A stretch of DNA of 64,000 nucleotides from Opitutaceae bacterium (GCA_016711225.1 JADJTK010000032.1:1-64000), one strand, 5' to 3'. Positions 10,208-20,288 are shown, counted from the first letter of the stretch. A program made the numbers and translations. Notes: generated by a model not told the origin, from the sequence alone.

Positions 10208-11617
10208 CTATTCGAGTTTCATCAGGAGCGCACGAGGCTCCGTCATTTCGTCCATGGCGTAGCGTACGCCCTCGCGGCCGAGCCCGCTGTCCTTCACTCC
10301 GCCGTAGGGCATGTGCTCCACGCGGAAACTCGGCACCTGGTTGATCAGCACCGCCCCGACGTCCAGGTCTCGAAACGCTCGATACGAGCGGGCGGAGTCG
10401 CGGGTGAACACCCCGGCCTGCAGACCATAGCGGGAGGCGTTGACCACCGCCAGGGCCTCCTCGAAACGCTCGTAGCGCTGCAGCACTGCCACCGGCGCGA
10501 AGACCTCCTCCGCCCAGAGCGGTTGCGCTGCCGGCACGTTTTCAAGCAGCGTCGGCGGCAGGCAACGTCCCTCGGCCACCCCGCCACAAAGCACCCGCCC
10601 TCCTGCCTGCTCAGCCGCCCGCACCCAGGCGAGCGCGCGCTGCAGCGCGGCACCGTCGATCATCGGCCCCACCAGCACCTCGCGCCGACTCGGGTCGCCG
10701 GTGCGAAGGCGCGTTTGCACGAAGGCGAGCAATTTGGCCCGAAACGCCTCATACACCGCGGAATGGACAAGCAGCCGCTGCACGCTGATGCAGGACTGGC
10801 CCGCGTTGGCGAAGGCGCCGTTGGCGATCAACGGCACCGCCGCATCCAGATCGGCGTCGTCGTGCACGATCACCGCGGCGTTGCCGCCGAGCTCGAGCAC
10901 AACCTTCCTCACCGTGGCCCGGGCGCGGAGCGTCCAACCCACCGCGGCGCTTCCGGTGAAGGAGAACACCTGCACCCGCGCATCACCGAGGGGCGAGGCC
11001 ACGGCCTCCGTCGGGCAGGTGACCACGTTGACCTGCCCGGGCAATGCGCCGGCCTCGCGCACAATCGCCGCCAGCGCCAACGCGCTCAGGGGCGTGCGTG
11101 GGGAAGGTTTGATGACGATGGTATTGCCGCTGGCCAGGGCGGGGGCGATCTTGTGCGCCACTAGATTGAGGGGAAAGTTGTACGGGGTCACACCGTAGAC
11201 CACGCCAACCGGAAACCGCCGCACCAGCCCCACATGCCCCTCGCCGGCGGCGTACGCATCCACCGCCAACACTTCGCCGCTGGGCATCCGGCGGGCCTCT
11301 TCCGCGGCGACGGTGAAGGTGTCCACCGCTCGTTGCACCTCGGCCTCGGCGAGCACCAGCGGCTTGCCCGCCTCAGCCACAATGATGGCGGCCAGCAGCT
11401 CGCGCCGCTGATCGATCATGCCGGCCGCGCGCGTAAGCACAGCCGAGCGCGCGTGGGCGGGCAGGCGCCGGGTCTCACGATAGGCGACATGGGCGGCACC
11501 CACCGCGCGGTCGAGCATCGCGGCATCACCCAGCGGCACACTCGCCACGAACGCATCGTCGTACGGGGAACGCACATCGAAGACGGTGGGCGCAGCGCAC
11601 CACTCGGCGCCGATCAA
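10208..11617 (-). CDS. NAD(P)-dependent aldehyde dehydrogenase embedded in the polyamine operon
   Basis: A 469-residue aldehyde dehydrogenase that oxidises an aldehyde to its acid. It shows the nucleotide-binding region (VTPYNFPLN, IVIKPSPRTPLSA, FTGSAAVG), the general base Glu242 in LELGGNA and the catalytic Cys275 in NAGQSCISVQR. The C-terminal motif PYGGVKDSGLGREG is present. It sits between potB and potA with only 3 bases to potA. That position suggests oxidation of an aminoaldehyde made from imported polyamines, such as 4-aminobutanal, but the sequence alone cannot fix the substrate. No aminotransferase or amine oxidase that would make such an aldehyde lies nearby. Confidence 0.9.
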   Translation of the reverse strand: MIGAEWCAAPTVFDVRSPYDDAFVASVPLGDAAMLDRAVGAAHVAYRETRRLPAHARSAVLTRAAGMIDQRRELLAAIIVAEAGKPLVLAEAEVQRAVDTFTVAAEEARRMPSGEVLAVDAYAAGEGHVGLVRRFPVGVVYGVTPYNFPLNLVAHKIAPALASGNTIVIKPSPRTPLSALALAAIVREAGALPGQVNVVTCPTEAVASPLGDARVQVFSFTGSAAVGWTLRARATVRKVVLELGGNAAVIVHDDADLDAAVPLIANGAFANAGQSCISVQRLLVHSAVYEAFRAKLLAFVQTRLRTGDPSRREVLVGPMIDGAALQRALAWVRAAEQAGGRVLCGGVAEGRCLPPTLLENVPAAQPLWAEEVFAPVAVLQRYERFEEALAVVNASRYGLQAGVFTRDSARSYRAFRDLDVGAVLINQVPSFRVEHMPYGGVKDSGLGREGVRYAMDEMTEPRALLMKLE

Positions 11618-11653
11618 CAGACGGGGTTGGGAGGGAGCAGGGTCATCGCCAGA

Positions 11654-12535
11654 TCAGTGCGCCTCGCCGTTGCGGTCATGGAGGAACCAGAAAGTCACGG
11701 CAAACAACGCCAAGAACGTGATCCCGAGCGCTGCGCCGAAGGGCCAGTCGCGCGCCTGCCCGAACTGATTCTGGATGACATTGCCGATCATCGACACCTT
11801 CGCCCCACCCATCAAATCGGTGACCGCGAACATCCCAATCGAGGGGACAAATACGAGCAACACGCCCGCGAAGATGCCGGGCTTGGTCAGCGGGATGATG
11901 ACCTGGGTAAACGCGCGCACCGGACTGGCGCCCAAGTCCAGCGCAGCCTCGATCATCGAGTGGTCCAGCTTTTCCGCACTGGTGAAAATCGGCAGGATCA
12001 TGAAGGGCAGGTACGTGTAGACCAGACCGATGATCACTGCGGCCGGAGTGTAGAGAATCTCGAGCGGGCCAGCGATGAGCTGGCTCCACTGCAGCAGCGC
12101 GCTCAAGGGCCCCTCGGCCTTCAGCAACGAGATCCACGCGTAGGTGCGCAGCAAAAAACTGATCCAGAACGGTACCATCACCGCCAGCAGCAGGAGCGAG
12201 CGGCGGCGCGGCGGCGAACGGCCGATGAAATACGCCACTGGGTAGCCGATCACCAGACACAGACCGGTCGTAAGCGCGGCGTACCAGAGCGAGCGGCCGA
12301 AGATCCGCAGGTACACCGGGTCGAAGATGCGTCCGTAGTTCGACCAAGTGAAATCGAAAACGACCTGCCCGAGCTCGTCGCGTTGGCAGAAACTGTAGAC
12401 GAAGAGGATCGCCGTAGGGAAGACGACAAACAGCACCAGCCACAGCAGCATCGGCGAGAGCAACAACCAGCCGATGAGTCCGGGCACACGCCTGCCGCCG
12501 GAGTCTTTCGCGAGAGGAACTGGCGTGGCGGCCAT
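11654..12535 (-). CDS. potB: Spermidine/putrescine ABC transporter permease PotB
   Basis: A 293-residue inner-membrane permease of the binding-protein-dependent type with six or so helices. The first is about residues 18-43, and the cytoplasmic EAA loop that contacts the ATPase is near residue 195 (MIEAALDLGASPVRAFTQVIIPLTKPGI). It is 36 bases upstream of the aldehyde dehydrogenase and 52 bases downstream of potD in the same transcription direction. It pairs with PotC as a heterodimeric channel. Confidence 0.94.
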   Translation of the reverse strand: MAATPVPLAKDSGGRRVPGLIGWLLLSPMLLWLVLFVVFPTAILFVYSFCQRDELGQVVFDFTWSNYGRIFDPVYLRIFGRSLWYAALTTGLCLVIGYPVAYFIGRSPPRRRSLLLLAVMVPFWISFLLRTYAWISLLKAEGPLSALLQWSQLIAGPLEILYTPAAVIIGLVYTYLPFMILPIFTSAEKLDHSMIEAALDLGASPVRAFTQVIIPLTKPGIFAGVLLVFVPSIGMFAVTDLMGGAKVSMIGNVIQNQFGQARDWPFGAALGITFLALFAVTFWFLHDRNGEAH

Positions 12536-12587
12536 GTCGGTCGGAGGAGATCGGGGCGCCGCCTCACGGCGCCCGCGCCGGCAACGG

Positions 12588-13616
12588 TCAGGAGCCGCCC
12601 TTCAGGTCGGTGATGAGCTTGTCCACGATGCCGGCGGCCTTGCCGATGTCGTGGAAAGACTCGAGTTTGGTCGGGGCCGGATAGCTGGCAGGATTGCCGA
12701 GTTGTTCGGGGCTGAGCAGCTTGCGCGCCTCGAGATTGGGATTCGTATACGGAAAGGCCTCGGAAATGAGCACGCTCACCTCGGGGCGCAGGATGAAGTT
12801 GATGAACGTCTCCGCATCGGCTTTGTGGGGAGCCCCCTTCGGGATCACGAGACTGTCAATCCACAGGTGCGCGCCCTCCTTCGGCAGGATGTAGGCGAAC
12901 TTCTTGTCCTCCCGATAAAGCAGGGCGGCCTCGCCCGACCAGATCACCCCGATATCGACCTCGCCGTTGAGCAGCGCGGTCTTTGGGCTGTCGGAATCAA
13001 AGAGTCGGATCTGGGGCAACCACTTCGCCAACACGGGACGGGCGGCCGCGATCGCCTCAGGAGTGATGACGTTGATATCGCGGTCGAGGGTCCGCAGCGC
13101 CCAAGTCAGGATCTCGCGGTTGTCGGCCAGGGTGACGATGCGACCGGCACACTGACCAGAAAACACGTCCTTCATCCCGACGATGGGCTGCTTCACCTTC
13201 TCGGTGTTGACGACGATGCCCACAGTGCCGGCCATGTACGGCACGCTGTACTTCTGCTCGGGATCGTGCGGCTGGCGCAGAAACTCAGCCCCGACGTTCT
13301 TCATGTTCGGTACGCGGGCGAAATCGATGGCCTCCAGCTTGCCGGCCTTGACGAGCGCCTCGACGACGTACTCGGAGGGTTGCACCAGATCGAACTCGGC
13401 GGCGCCCCCGAGCAGCTTGGAGAGCATCTCCTCGTTGGAGGCGTAAGTCTCGTAGTTGACCTTGATGCCGGTCTCCTTCTCGAACTGATCGAGCACGGCC
13501 TGGGGCACGTATTCGGACCAACCGAAGAGGTTGATCTCCTTCTTGGCGGCGACGAGGTGGAGGGCGGCGCCGAGGGCGAGCCCGAGGGTGAGCAGGGTAC
13601 GGAGGCGAATCTTCAT
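12588..13616 (-). CDS. potD: Spermidine/putrescine-binding periplasmic protein PotD
   Basis: A 342-residue solute-binding protein with a signal peptide (about residues 1-23) that delivers polyamines to PotBC. Family features are INLFGWSEYVPQAVLDQFEKE at the start of the mature protein, the FDLVQPSEYVV segment, and DIGVIWSGEAALLY in the second lobe with the acidic and aromatic residues that hold polyamines. It is in the middle of the operon, 25 bases after potC. Confidence 0.95.
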   Translation of the reverse strand: MKIRLRTLLTLGLALGAALHLVAAKKEINLFGWSEYVPQAVLDQFEKETGIKVNYETYASNEEMLSKLLGGAAEFDLVQPSEYVVEALVKAGKLEAIDFARVPNMKNVGAEFLRQPHDPEQKYSVPYMAGTVGIVVNTEKVKQPIVGMKDVFSGQCAGRIVTLADNREILTWALRTLDRDINVITPEAIAAARPVLAKWLPQIRLFDSDSPKTALLNGEVDIGVIWSGEAALLYREDKKFAYILPKEGAHLWIDSLVIPKGAPHKADAETFINFILRPEVSVLISEAFPYTNPNLEARKLLSPEQLGNPASYPAPTKLESFHDIGKAAGIVDKLITDLKGGS

Positions 13617-13641
13617 GGAGGGAGGAATGAGGGAATAGGGC

Positions 13642-14460
13642 TTAGCGCCGTAGGCGCTTCACCGATTCGGAGGCGAGTAGCAGCAGGATCGTGGCCACAA
13701 TGAAGATCGTCGAGAGGGCGTTGATCATCGGGTTGAGCCCGACCTTGGCCATGCCGTAGATGCGCAACGGCAACGTGGCAGAGGCGGAGCTGGAGGTGAA
13801 GTACGTGACAATCAATTCGTCCATCGAGAGCGCAAAAGCCATCAACGCCCCGGAAACGATGCCCGGCATCAGATACGGGACGATCACGTACCAGAAGGCC
13901 TTCAGCGGGGTGGCACCAAGATCGAGCGCAGCCTCCTCCAGCGAGGGGTCCAGCCCTGCCAGCCGCGCCTGCACCGCCGCCATCACGAAGGGAAAACAGA
14001 AGGTCGTGTGGGCGATGATTACCGTGCCGTAGCCCAGCGCTACACCGGTCGTCTTGAAGAACACCAGCAGGCTGATGCCCATGATAATCTCCGGCACCAC
14101 CATCGGAATAAACGCCAGCGTGCTAATTGTACGGATGCCGCCATAGCGGTAGCGATGAATCAGCCAGGCGCCGGCAGTGCCGACCACCACCGCCAACGAG
14201 GTGGCCGCCAACGCCACCAGCACGCTATTCTCCAGCGCGGCGATCAGGCGGTTGTCGCGCCAGAGCATGCCGTACCACTTCAGGGTGAAGCCCTCCCAGA
14301 CGATATTCAGCCGCGAACTATTGAACGAATACGCCACGAGCAACACGATCGGAGCGTAGAAGAACGCGAGCACCAGCACCGTCCACCCGCCGAACAACGC
14401 ATTCACGCGGGCCATGCCGCGTGGCAGTCGGAAAGTGCGTGTGAGGGGAGGCGAACTCAT
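13642..14460 (-). CDS. potC: Spermidine/putrescine ABC transporter permease PotC
   Basis: A 272-residue permease with about six membrane helices and an EAA loop at about residue 185 (LEEAALDLGATPLKAFWYVIVPYLMPGI). The DELIVTYF segment near residue 220 is typical of PotC. It is the first gene of the five-gene unit potC-potD-potB-aldehyde dehydrogenase-potA. The 192 bases between it and the GH5 gene upstream should contain the operon promoter, though none was assigned. Confidence 0.94.
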   Translation of the reverse strand: MSSPPLTRTFRLPRGMARVNALFGGWTVLVLAFFYAPIVLLVAYSFNSSRLNIVWEGFTLKWYGMLWRDNRLIAALENSVLVALAATSLAVVVGTAGAWLIHRYRYGGIRTISTLAFIPMVVPEIIMGISLLVFFKTTGVALGYGTVIIAHTTFCFPFVMAAVQARLAGLDPSLEEAALDLGATPLKAFWYVIVPYLMPGIVSGALMAFALSMDELIVTYFTSSSASATLPLRIYGMAKVGLNPMINALSTIFIVATILLLLASESVKRLRR

Positions 14461-14652
14461 TCTCGCGCAACGAGGTCTAGGCCCGCGCGCCGGCCGTGCA
14501 AGCGGCTTTCCTCAGAAGAGAGACCTCCGTCGGCCAGATTCTCGTAGCTGGATGGCGAAGCCTTCAGCCGCGCGCCGCGGGCAGGCTGAACCGCTGCACG
14601 GTCCAGCTACCCGGGACAAACGACTGCTGCAGTGCCCCCGCCGCCCCTCGGC

Positions 14653-15768
14653 TCAATTCGCACGGATCAGCTCGAGCAGCTTTCGGTCAAGCTTGTGGCC
14701 GCGGAAATTCTCGTACTGCACATCCGCTCGCTCGCTGTCGACTACCCCGAAACCGCCGCGCAGGTTCCACATCGACCAGCCCCACCCCGCTTCCTTCCAC
14801 AGGGCCAGCAGATCGCTCATCCAGCCGAGCATGGCCGGGTGTGGCGTCCGAGTGAAACAGCCCCATTCGCCCACGTGCACCGGCACGCCGAGCTTCGTGA
14901 GCGGTTCCCACTTGGCGATGAGCTCGGCGCGCAGTTTCTCGCGATCCCACCGCACCCCGTGCTTGTCGACCATCGGCCAAACCGGCGACTCGGTGGACTC
15001 AAACTCATTGGCCGGCACCCAGGTCGCCGTGTAGTGACTGACCATCTTCGGTAGATAGCCTCGCGTACTCTGCACCAGTCCGAGATCGACCACGCCCATC
15101 ACCGGCGTCTGGCCGATGTCGGCCCCGTCGACCACGATCAGGCGCTGCGGATCGATCTCGCGGATCGCCCCGACCAGCGTGCGGATGATCTCCACGTAAC
15201 GCGACTGGTCCGCCATGAAGGGCGGCTCGTTGAACAGGTCGAAGCTCAACCGGTCGCTGGCGATGCCCTTGTAGCGGCGAGCGAAGGTCTGCCAGTGGTG
15301 CACCGAGGCTGCCAGGGCCTTCTCCATCGAGGACCGCGGGCTGTCAAAGAGCAGCTCCGGTTCCTTCTCGCGGCCGTTCACACAATAGCCGGGGATACGA
15401 TGAAAGTTAAGGTTGACGTGAATACCGAACTCGCGCCCCCACTCGACCGCCTCGTCCACGGGGGCGAGTGCCTTCTCGTCGATCTGCATCCAGTTCTTCA
15501 CACTAGACCACGTCCAATACGACATCGGCAACCGGGCGAAGTCGAAGCCCCACTCCTGCATCCACTCGAAGTCCGACTTCTTGAACCGTTGCCCGGGGTT
15601 GCCGCCGGCGAGCTCGGTGAGGTTGAACCCGCGCCAGCGCGGAATCTTTCGCTGGGCCACCGGCTGCGGCGCCGCGGGCAGGGAGGCGGTCTCGGCACGC
15701 AGATTGGGGGAGAACACGAGTCCGGCCGCCGCCGCGGCCGAAGCTCCAAGGAATTTACGACGATTCAT
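14653..15768 (-). CDS. Glycoside hydrolase family 5 (cellulase-like), Tat-exported
   Basis: A 371-residue (beta/alpha)8 glycosidase. The start at 15768 gives a twin-arginine signal (MNRRKFLGASAAAAAGLVF), so it is exported folded. The catalytic acid/base is Glu181 in LFNEPPF and the nucleophile is Glu301 in VHVGEWGCF. HRIPGYC near residue 123 and HYTATW near 245 are also family-like. Relatives act on beta-glucans, mannans or other beta-linked glycans, and the exact substrate cannot be read. The frame extends 56 codons further upstream, but that part is spacer. Confidence 0.9.
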   Translation of the reverse strand: MNRRKFLGASAAAAAGLVFSPNLRAETASLPAAPQPVAQRKIPRWRGFNLTELAGGNPGQRFKKSDFEWMQEWGFDFARLPMSYWTWSSVKNWMQIDEKALAPVDEAVEWGREFGIHVNLNFHRIPGYCVNGREKEPELLFDSPRSSMEKALAASVHHWQTFARRYKGIASDRLSFDLFNEPPFMADQSRYVEIIRTLVGAIREIDPQRLIVVDGADIGQTPVMGVVDLGLVQSTRGYLPKMVSHYTATWVPANEFESTESPVWPMVDKHGVRWDREKLRAELIAKWEPLTKLGVPVHVGEWGCFTRTPHPAMLGWMSDLLALWKEAGWGWSMWNLRGGFGVVDSERADVQYENFRGHKLDRKLLELIRAN

Positions 15769-16034
15769 AGGGGGGGGATTGGGGCGCCAAAGAAGGTGGC
15801 GTTCCCGGCAAACGCAAGCCGTAGAGCCGCCGCGATGAGCAAGCCCCCGACGGCGAGTTACGATTACGTCCCATAGCCGCGCAGCCTCGCGTGCGGTAAC
15901 CTTGGAGCCGGCCCAAGTTCCGCCTTCCTGCGTCACCCCGCCCTCTCGTGACCCACCAGCCGATGACGGCCGATCGGCGATGAGACCTCCGGGAATTCTC
16001 CGTAGTATCCATCAACCCTGAAACGTCGCTCACC

Positions 16035-16625
16035 ATGGAAGACACCAAGTCGGACACTATTCGCACCATTAAATCGCCGTCATCTTTGCTCATGATCGGC
16101 CTCGCCGTCGTCGCCCTCGCGCTCCTTATCACCACGGCCACGTCGTGGAGCAGGGTGCGCGAGAAAGACACGATCGTCGCCGAGCACCAGGCTCAACTCG
16201 AGCGGAGCAAGACCGAGATCGCGCACCTCCAAACACAGCTCAACGGCGCCAACGCCAAGGCGGCCTCGCTCCAAACCCAAACCGACGAGGCCATGCAGAA
16301 CGTCACGCAGCTCCAGGCCCAACTGGACGAAGCTCGGCGCAGCCGCAACGAGCTCGCCCGGCAGCTTGCCGACGCCCGTACGGCCACTGCCGCCCTCCAG
16401 TCCAAGCTCGACGCCGCGACCATTGCCTCGACGGCTTTCCAAGCCGATGCCACCGCCGCCAAAAAGCAGTTACATGACGAGTTATTGCGGCTCACCGCCA
16501 GCTCGTTCGCGCTCCAGCAGAAGCTCAACCGCAGCGAGGAGACCGCCGCCAACCTACAGGCGCAGCTTGACCAGCAGATCCAGTCGGTCATGGCCGCCCC
16601 GGTCAGCGAGCCGCGCAAACGCTAA
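16035..16625 (+). CDS. Single-pass membrane protein with long coiled coil
   Basis: A 196-residue protein with a short basic N-terminus, one membrane helix (about residues 18-36), then nearly 150 residues of heptad-rich coiled coil high in Gln, Ala, Leu and Glu (for example LQTQLNGANAKAASLQTQ and LQAQLDEARRSRNELARQL). It resembles many envelope-spanning coiled-coil proteins, but no specific family could be named. It is divergent from the GH5 gene. Confidence 0.75.
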   Translation: MEDTKSDTIRTIKSPSSLLMIGLAVVALALLITTATSWSRVREKDTIVAEHQAQLERSKTEIAHLQTQLNGANAKAASLQTQTDEAMQNVTQLQAQLDEARRSRNELARQLADARTATAALQSKLDAATIASTAFQADATAAKKQLHDELLRLTASSFALQQKLNRSEETAANLQAQLDQQIQSVMAAPVSEPRKR

Positions 16626-16856
16626 CCCGCCGGCCGTCACGAATTCAGCATCAAGAGTGCAAGCGGTGAACTCACGCGCCCGCGCTCGTTCCGCGGAGAA
16701 CCCGCCCGCCTCGCGCCAAGAGAAGGCCGGTCGGTGACCGGCTCCATCCGAGCATTCGGCGCACCGAAGAACGCCCCTCGCAATCTCGCCCACTGATCGG
16801 CTCCACGCCCCTGCGGTGCCACCATGGTCCGCCCCCGATTGCGGCCGCGAAGCGAC

Positions 16857-19418
16857 CTACGGCTGCGTAGCGCGCACCCGGTAGAACTTCCGCGCGCCAG
16901 CGGCGTTGGGATCCGTCACCGTCCGGCGGTTGCCGACGTCGGGATGGGCGGTGCCACTGAGCGCGGTCCAGGAACCAGCAGCCATATCGGCGCTCCATTC
17001 AAGCGTGTAGGTGGTGCCAACAATGATCGGACCAAAGAGCAGATCCATCTGCCCGGGCATACCGGCCACAGGAGCAATCGAGAGTGAGAGACCAGCCAGC
17101 GGATCGACGACCGTCGCTCCCACCCTCATTCCGTTGCCAAAACTCGTCACCCAGAGCTCCGCTGCGTTGAACGGATTGTAGAACACCCGTTCCGGCTGCC
17201 GAAACGGATAGTTGGACACCTGCGTGAACACCGGTGCGGCCGCGTGGATGGCCGTGGTATGCCACAATCCCTCGATCTCGGTGGTCAGCCACGCTTCATC
17301 CGGGGCTCCGGGGTTGAACGTGAGCGAGGTCACCCGGTCGAGCTCGTTGATTCTGGTCCAGTGCGCCCCGCGGTCGACGGTCCGGTAGAGGCCCCCAAGG
17401 CCATTGGGCGCGCCGCCCCAGCCGCTGAAGACGCCCACGTACCAAGTATTCTGTGCCGGGTCAGTCGGATCGACCACCAGGTCCTTCGTCCAGTACCGCA
17501 TGCCGGGGTCGGACACGTCGGCCCAGGTACCGCTCGACGGTGAGTAGAGGAATACGCCGGAGCTCGCCGTAAAACCCGAGGCCGTCCTACGCCCGGAGTA
17601 GGTGCACACAACCTTGCCGTCATTGAGCACTTCGATGCAGGCAGGATGGCCCTCGGTGCGCGGCGGATTGGGAAGCTTGGTCCAGGTCGACGAGGCTCCG
17701 TTCTGGATGTCCGCCGAAACGAAGACCCCACCAGCCGTCGAATGCACCACGCTGGCATAGAGCCGATTGGGCGCTGTCGGATCGAGGCAAACCCAGAACA
17801 CAGGATGCCCAAAAGCATGCAGCGGCTGCCAGACCGCGCCTTTGTCGGCGGAGAACAGGACCTTGCCCTGCGGATCGTTGGCATTGAGCAGCGAGTCCGC
17901 CAATCGCGTGCTCTGGTAGAGATCGTGAACGTTCGAGGTGGCGGCGTAGAGCACTCCGGTGGTCGGATGTCTGGCGATACGGTACATCGTGTTGGCGGCG
18001 TGCCCAGCGTAATTGAAGGACCAGGTAACTCCGCCGTCAGTGCTGCGCACGCCCTTGATGTCGGAATAGGCCGCGAAGACGTTCATCGCGTCGCTCCAAA
18101 CCATCTGCCAGCAAGACGTGTTCTCAAGCCCGCTGCTGTGGTAGCTGGCCTTGGCGATGGCCGTCGTGCCGGCCGGATGCTCATCGGCCGAGTTCACGTA
18201 GGCCTGCCGCCAACTCGCGCCGCCATCGGTGGAGCGATGGACAAAGCCCAGATCGGTGAACAGAACCTTTGCCGAGTCGTTGCGCGCCACCGTGAAGCCC
18301 AGCGCGATCTCACCGTAGGACCAGTCGCGATCACCGCCGCGCCCCGACCACCCGGTGCGAATGTTTTGGTTGTTGGCGGTATGGAAGGTGTTGGACCAAG
18401 CCGCTCCAGCATCGACGGTCTTGAACACGATCGGATCCCCCGAATCGCTCCCGCCCGCGGCGTAGACCGTGGAAATATCGTTGGCCGCCATCGCCAAGAA
18501 CATGGGGAAGTCGGTCTCCGCATCGATGCCCGTCATCTTGCTCGCCCAGTCGCCAGTGGCGTTGTCCAACGAGTAGATCCCCTTGGCGAACCCCCCGTAA
18601 TCCGCTCCGACGTCCAACCCGGGATAGACGTCTCCAACCGCCCCCGTCAGACAGAAGAAACGCAGCGTGCTGCCGGTCTTGGCCGCCGCAAAGGAGAACA
18701 TCTGCTGATCCGCCGGAATTCCGGGCGTGCCCAGATTTGTGAAGCTCGTCCCGCCGTTGGTCGACACGATTAACCCCACGCTCGTGCCAAGGTAGATTCT
18801 GGCTCCGTCAAAGAAGACCCCGCCAACCAGAGCGCCGTCGTTCCCCACGACAGAGACCGGCAGCTGGACAAACGACATCCCTCCATCAGTGGAAAGATGG
18901 ATCTCAGAATACCCTGCGACGAACACGCGGTTGGGATTATCGTAGTCCGCCCAAACTCCGTAGATCTCATCGTAGGGCAGCGGATTCCCCGAAAGCTCAG
19001 TCCAAGTCTGCCGGCCATCGGTGCTCTTCATCGGCGCCGTGCGATCACCGGCATAGGAGAGACAATAGGCGACGCTTGGGTTGTTGGTAAACTGCACCGC
19101 CGACCCATGACCACCCTGAATCGCAAGAAAACTCTCGGTGGTATACGAATCGCCGAAGTCGGTCGTGTGGTACAAGCCGCTCATATCGCAGCCGACATAG
19201 TACTCGTTGTGGTTCACCGGATTGATCGAGGGCGAATACAGCGCGCCGCCGGCGCCCGGGCCGCGGCTCTGCCACGTGGCCGGGATCGCCGCGGCGAGCG
19301 GTCGGGCCAGATCGGCCAGCCCCGCAACCACGAGCCAGAGAAGCGCAACAACGGACCGCCGCGTGCGGCGGGCGAAAAGGCCAGGACGGGCCGGGATCGG
19401 ACGAAGAAGGGAATTCAT
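16857..19418 (-). CDS. Secreted BNR/Asp-box beta-propeller protein (GH74/VPS10-like)
   Basis: An 853-residue secreted protein. The ATG at 19418 begins a long signal sequence (basic Arg-rich n-region, then VVALLWLVVAGLADLARPLAAA). The mature part contains repeated Asp-box motifs of the S-T-D-G-G-x-S/T-W type (KSTDGRQTW, LSTDGGMSF, RSTDGGASW, RSTDGGVTW, RTVDRGAHW), the pattern of multi-bladed propellers in GH74 xyloglucanases and VPS10-like proteins. The last 75 residues (YTLEWSADMAAGSWTAL ... KFYRVRATQP) form a beta-sandwich tail frequent in verrucomicrobial secreted proteins. Hydrolase activity on a glycan is plausible but I could not place catalytic aspartates with certainty. The frame runs 86 codons upstream of the chosen start. 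Confidence 0.8.
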   Translation of the reverse strand: MNSLLRPIPARPGLFARRTRRSVVALLWLVVAGLADLARPLAAAIPATWQSRGPGAGGALYSPSINPVNHNEYYVGCDMSGLYHTTDFGDSYTTESFLAIQGGHGSAVQFTNNPSVAYCLSYAGDRTAPMKSTDGRQTWTELSGNPLPYDEIYGVWADYDNPNRVFVAGYSEIHLSTDGGMSFVQLPVSVVGNDGALVGGVFFDGARIYLGTSVGLIVSTNGGTSFTNLGTPGIPADQQMFSFAAAKTGSTLRFFCLTGAVGDVYPGLDVGADYGGFAKGIYSLDNATGDWASKMTGIDAETDFPMFLAMAANDISTVYAAGGSDSGDPIVFKTVDAGAAWSNTFHTANNQNIRTGWSGRGGDRDWSYGEIALGFTVARNDSAKVLFTDLGFVHRSTDGGASWRQAYVNSADEHPAGTTAIAKASYHSSGLENTSCWQMVWSDAMNVFAAYSDIKGVRSTDGGVTWSFNYAGHAANTMYRIARHPTTGVLYAATSNVHDLYQSTRLADSLLNANDPQGKVLFSADKGAVWQPLHAFGHPVFWVCLDPTAPNRLYASVVHSTAGGVFVSADIQNGASSTWTKLPNPPRTEGHPACIEVLNDGKVVCTYSGRRTASGFTASSGVFLYSPSSGTWADVSDPGMRYWTKDLVVDPTDPAQNTWYVGVFSGWGGAPNGLGGLYRTVDRGAHWTRINELDRVTSLTFNPGAPDEAWLTTEIEGLWHTTAIHAAAPVFTQVSNYPFRQPERVFYNPFNAAELWVTSFGNGMRVGATVVDPLAGLSLSIAPVAGMPGQMDLLFGPIIVGTTYTLEWSADMAAGSWTALSGTAHPDVGNRRTVTDPNAAGARKFYRVRATQP

Positions 19419-19675
19419 TGGTCGATCGGGTTGAGCCGCACCAATCGTCCCAAATTCCGAACGAGTCCACCGGAACCTCACCCGCGGGTACGACCAGACG
19501 AAGATTTCACGCTGCCTCCATCCTGCCCCAGCGCGGCAACACGTAGGCCCTCGTTGTCGGGTTACACCCCATGTCGCTCCGGCCAGCGTCGCAGTAACGT
19601 GGTGGCGCAAGACCAACCCCGCCCGCCGCAAGGCGGAGACGGGGACCAATCCTCCACCCTCGCAGAGACCAACCA

Positions 19676-20188
19676 ATGAAGACCCATCGTTCCATCCACC
19701 TTCTCACCGCAACCCTCGGCTTGGCGATGCTGACCACTGCCGGCTGCGCCGACAAGTCGACCACGACCAGCGGCATCCTCCCCACCACGACCATCACCCC
19801 GGCCTCAACCCCCACCGCAGCGCCCGGACCGGGCGCCACCAGCACCTCCACCGCCAGCGCCTCTAACCTGTGGAGCGACCTCAAGAACCTCACTTTCGAG
19901 GCCCGCGCCCAGTTCGGCTCCGGCGTCACTCGGTTGGAGAGCGAAGCGGCCAACCAGGTCGTCACACTCAACGCCAAGCGTGCCGCGATGCTCGGCACCA
20001 CCGACACCAAGGCGTGGGATTTCGCCATGAAGGAAATGGTCAATGCGCAGTCCTATTTGAAGTCCACTGCGGCCGAACTCGGCAAGGCAACTCCTGATAC
20101 ATGGAACCAGGCCAAAGACAAAGTCGGCCTGGCGTGGACGCGCACCCAGGAAGCCTATGCGAAGGTCAAGGCCAGCACTACCAGCTGA
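19676..20188 (+). CDS. Putative lipoprotein
   Basis: A 170-residue protein with a lipoprotein signal (lipobox TTAGC, Cys24), a Thr/Pro/Ala-rich flexible linker to about residue 62, and a helical C-terminal part (SDLKNLTFEARAQFGSGVTRLE, then AAMLGTTDTKAWDFAMKEM) containing several amphipathic helices. It is probably anchored in the outer or inner membrane facing the periplasm. No functional family was recognised. It is divergent from the propeller gene. Confidence 0.72.
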   Translation: MKTHRSIHLLTATLGLAMLTTAGCADKSTTTSGILPTTTITPASTPTAAPGPGATSTSTASASNLWSDLKNLTFEARAQFGSGVTRLESEAANQVVTLNAKRAAMLGTTDTKAWDFAMKEMVNAQSYLKSTAAELGKATPDTWNQAKDKVGLAWTRTQEAYAKVKASTTS

Positions 20189-20258
20189 GCCGGCAATAGG
20201 CGCGTTGCTCCGCGCAACCGCCCCATCGCCCCCAACCCGCAGAAGTACGCCCGCTGCG

Positions 20259-20288
20259 CCATGGTGCGAATGGACCCTCGCACCATGG
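20259..20288. terminator. Inverted repeat between convergent genes
   Basis: A perfect 11-base inverted repeat (20259-20269 with 20278-20288) with an eight-base loop lies between the convergent lipoprotein gene and ligA. It could end transcription from both sides. No U-run follows on either strand, so a repeat or protein-binding site is also possible. Confidence 0.35.
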
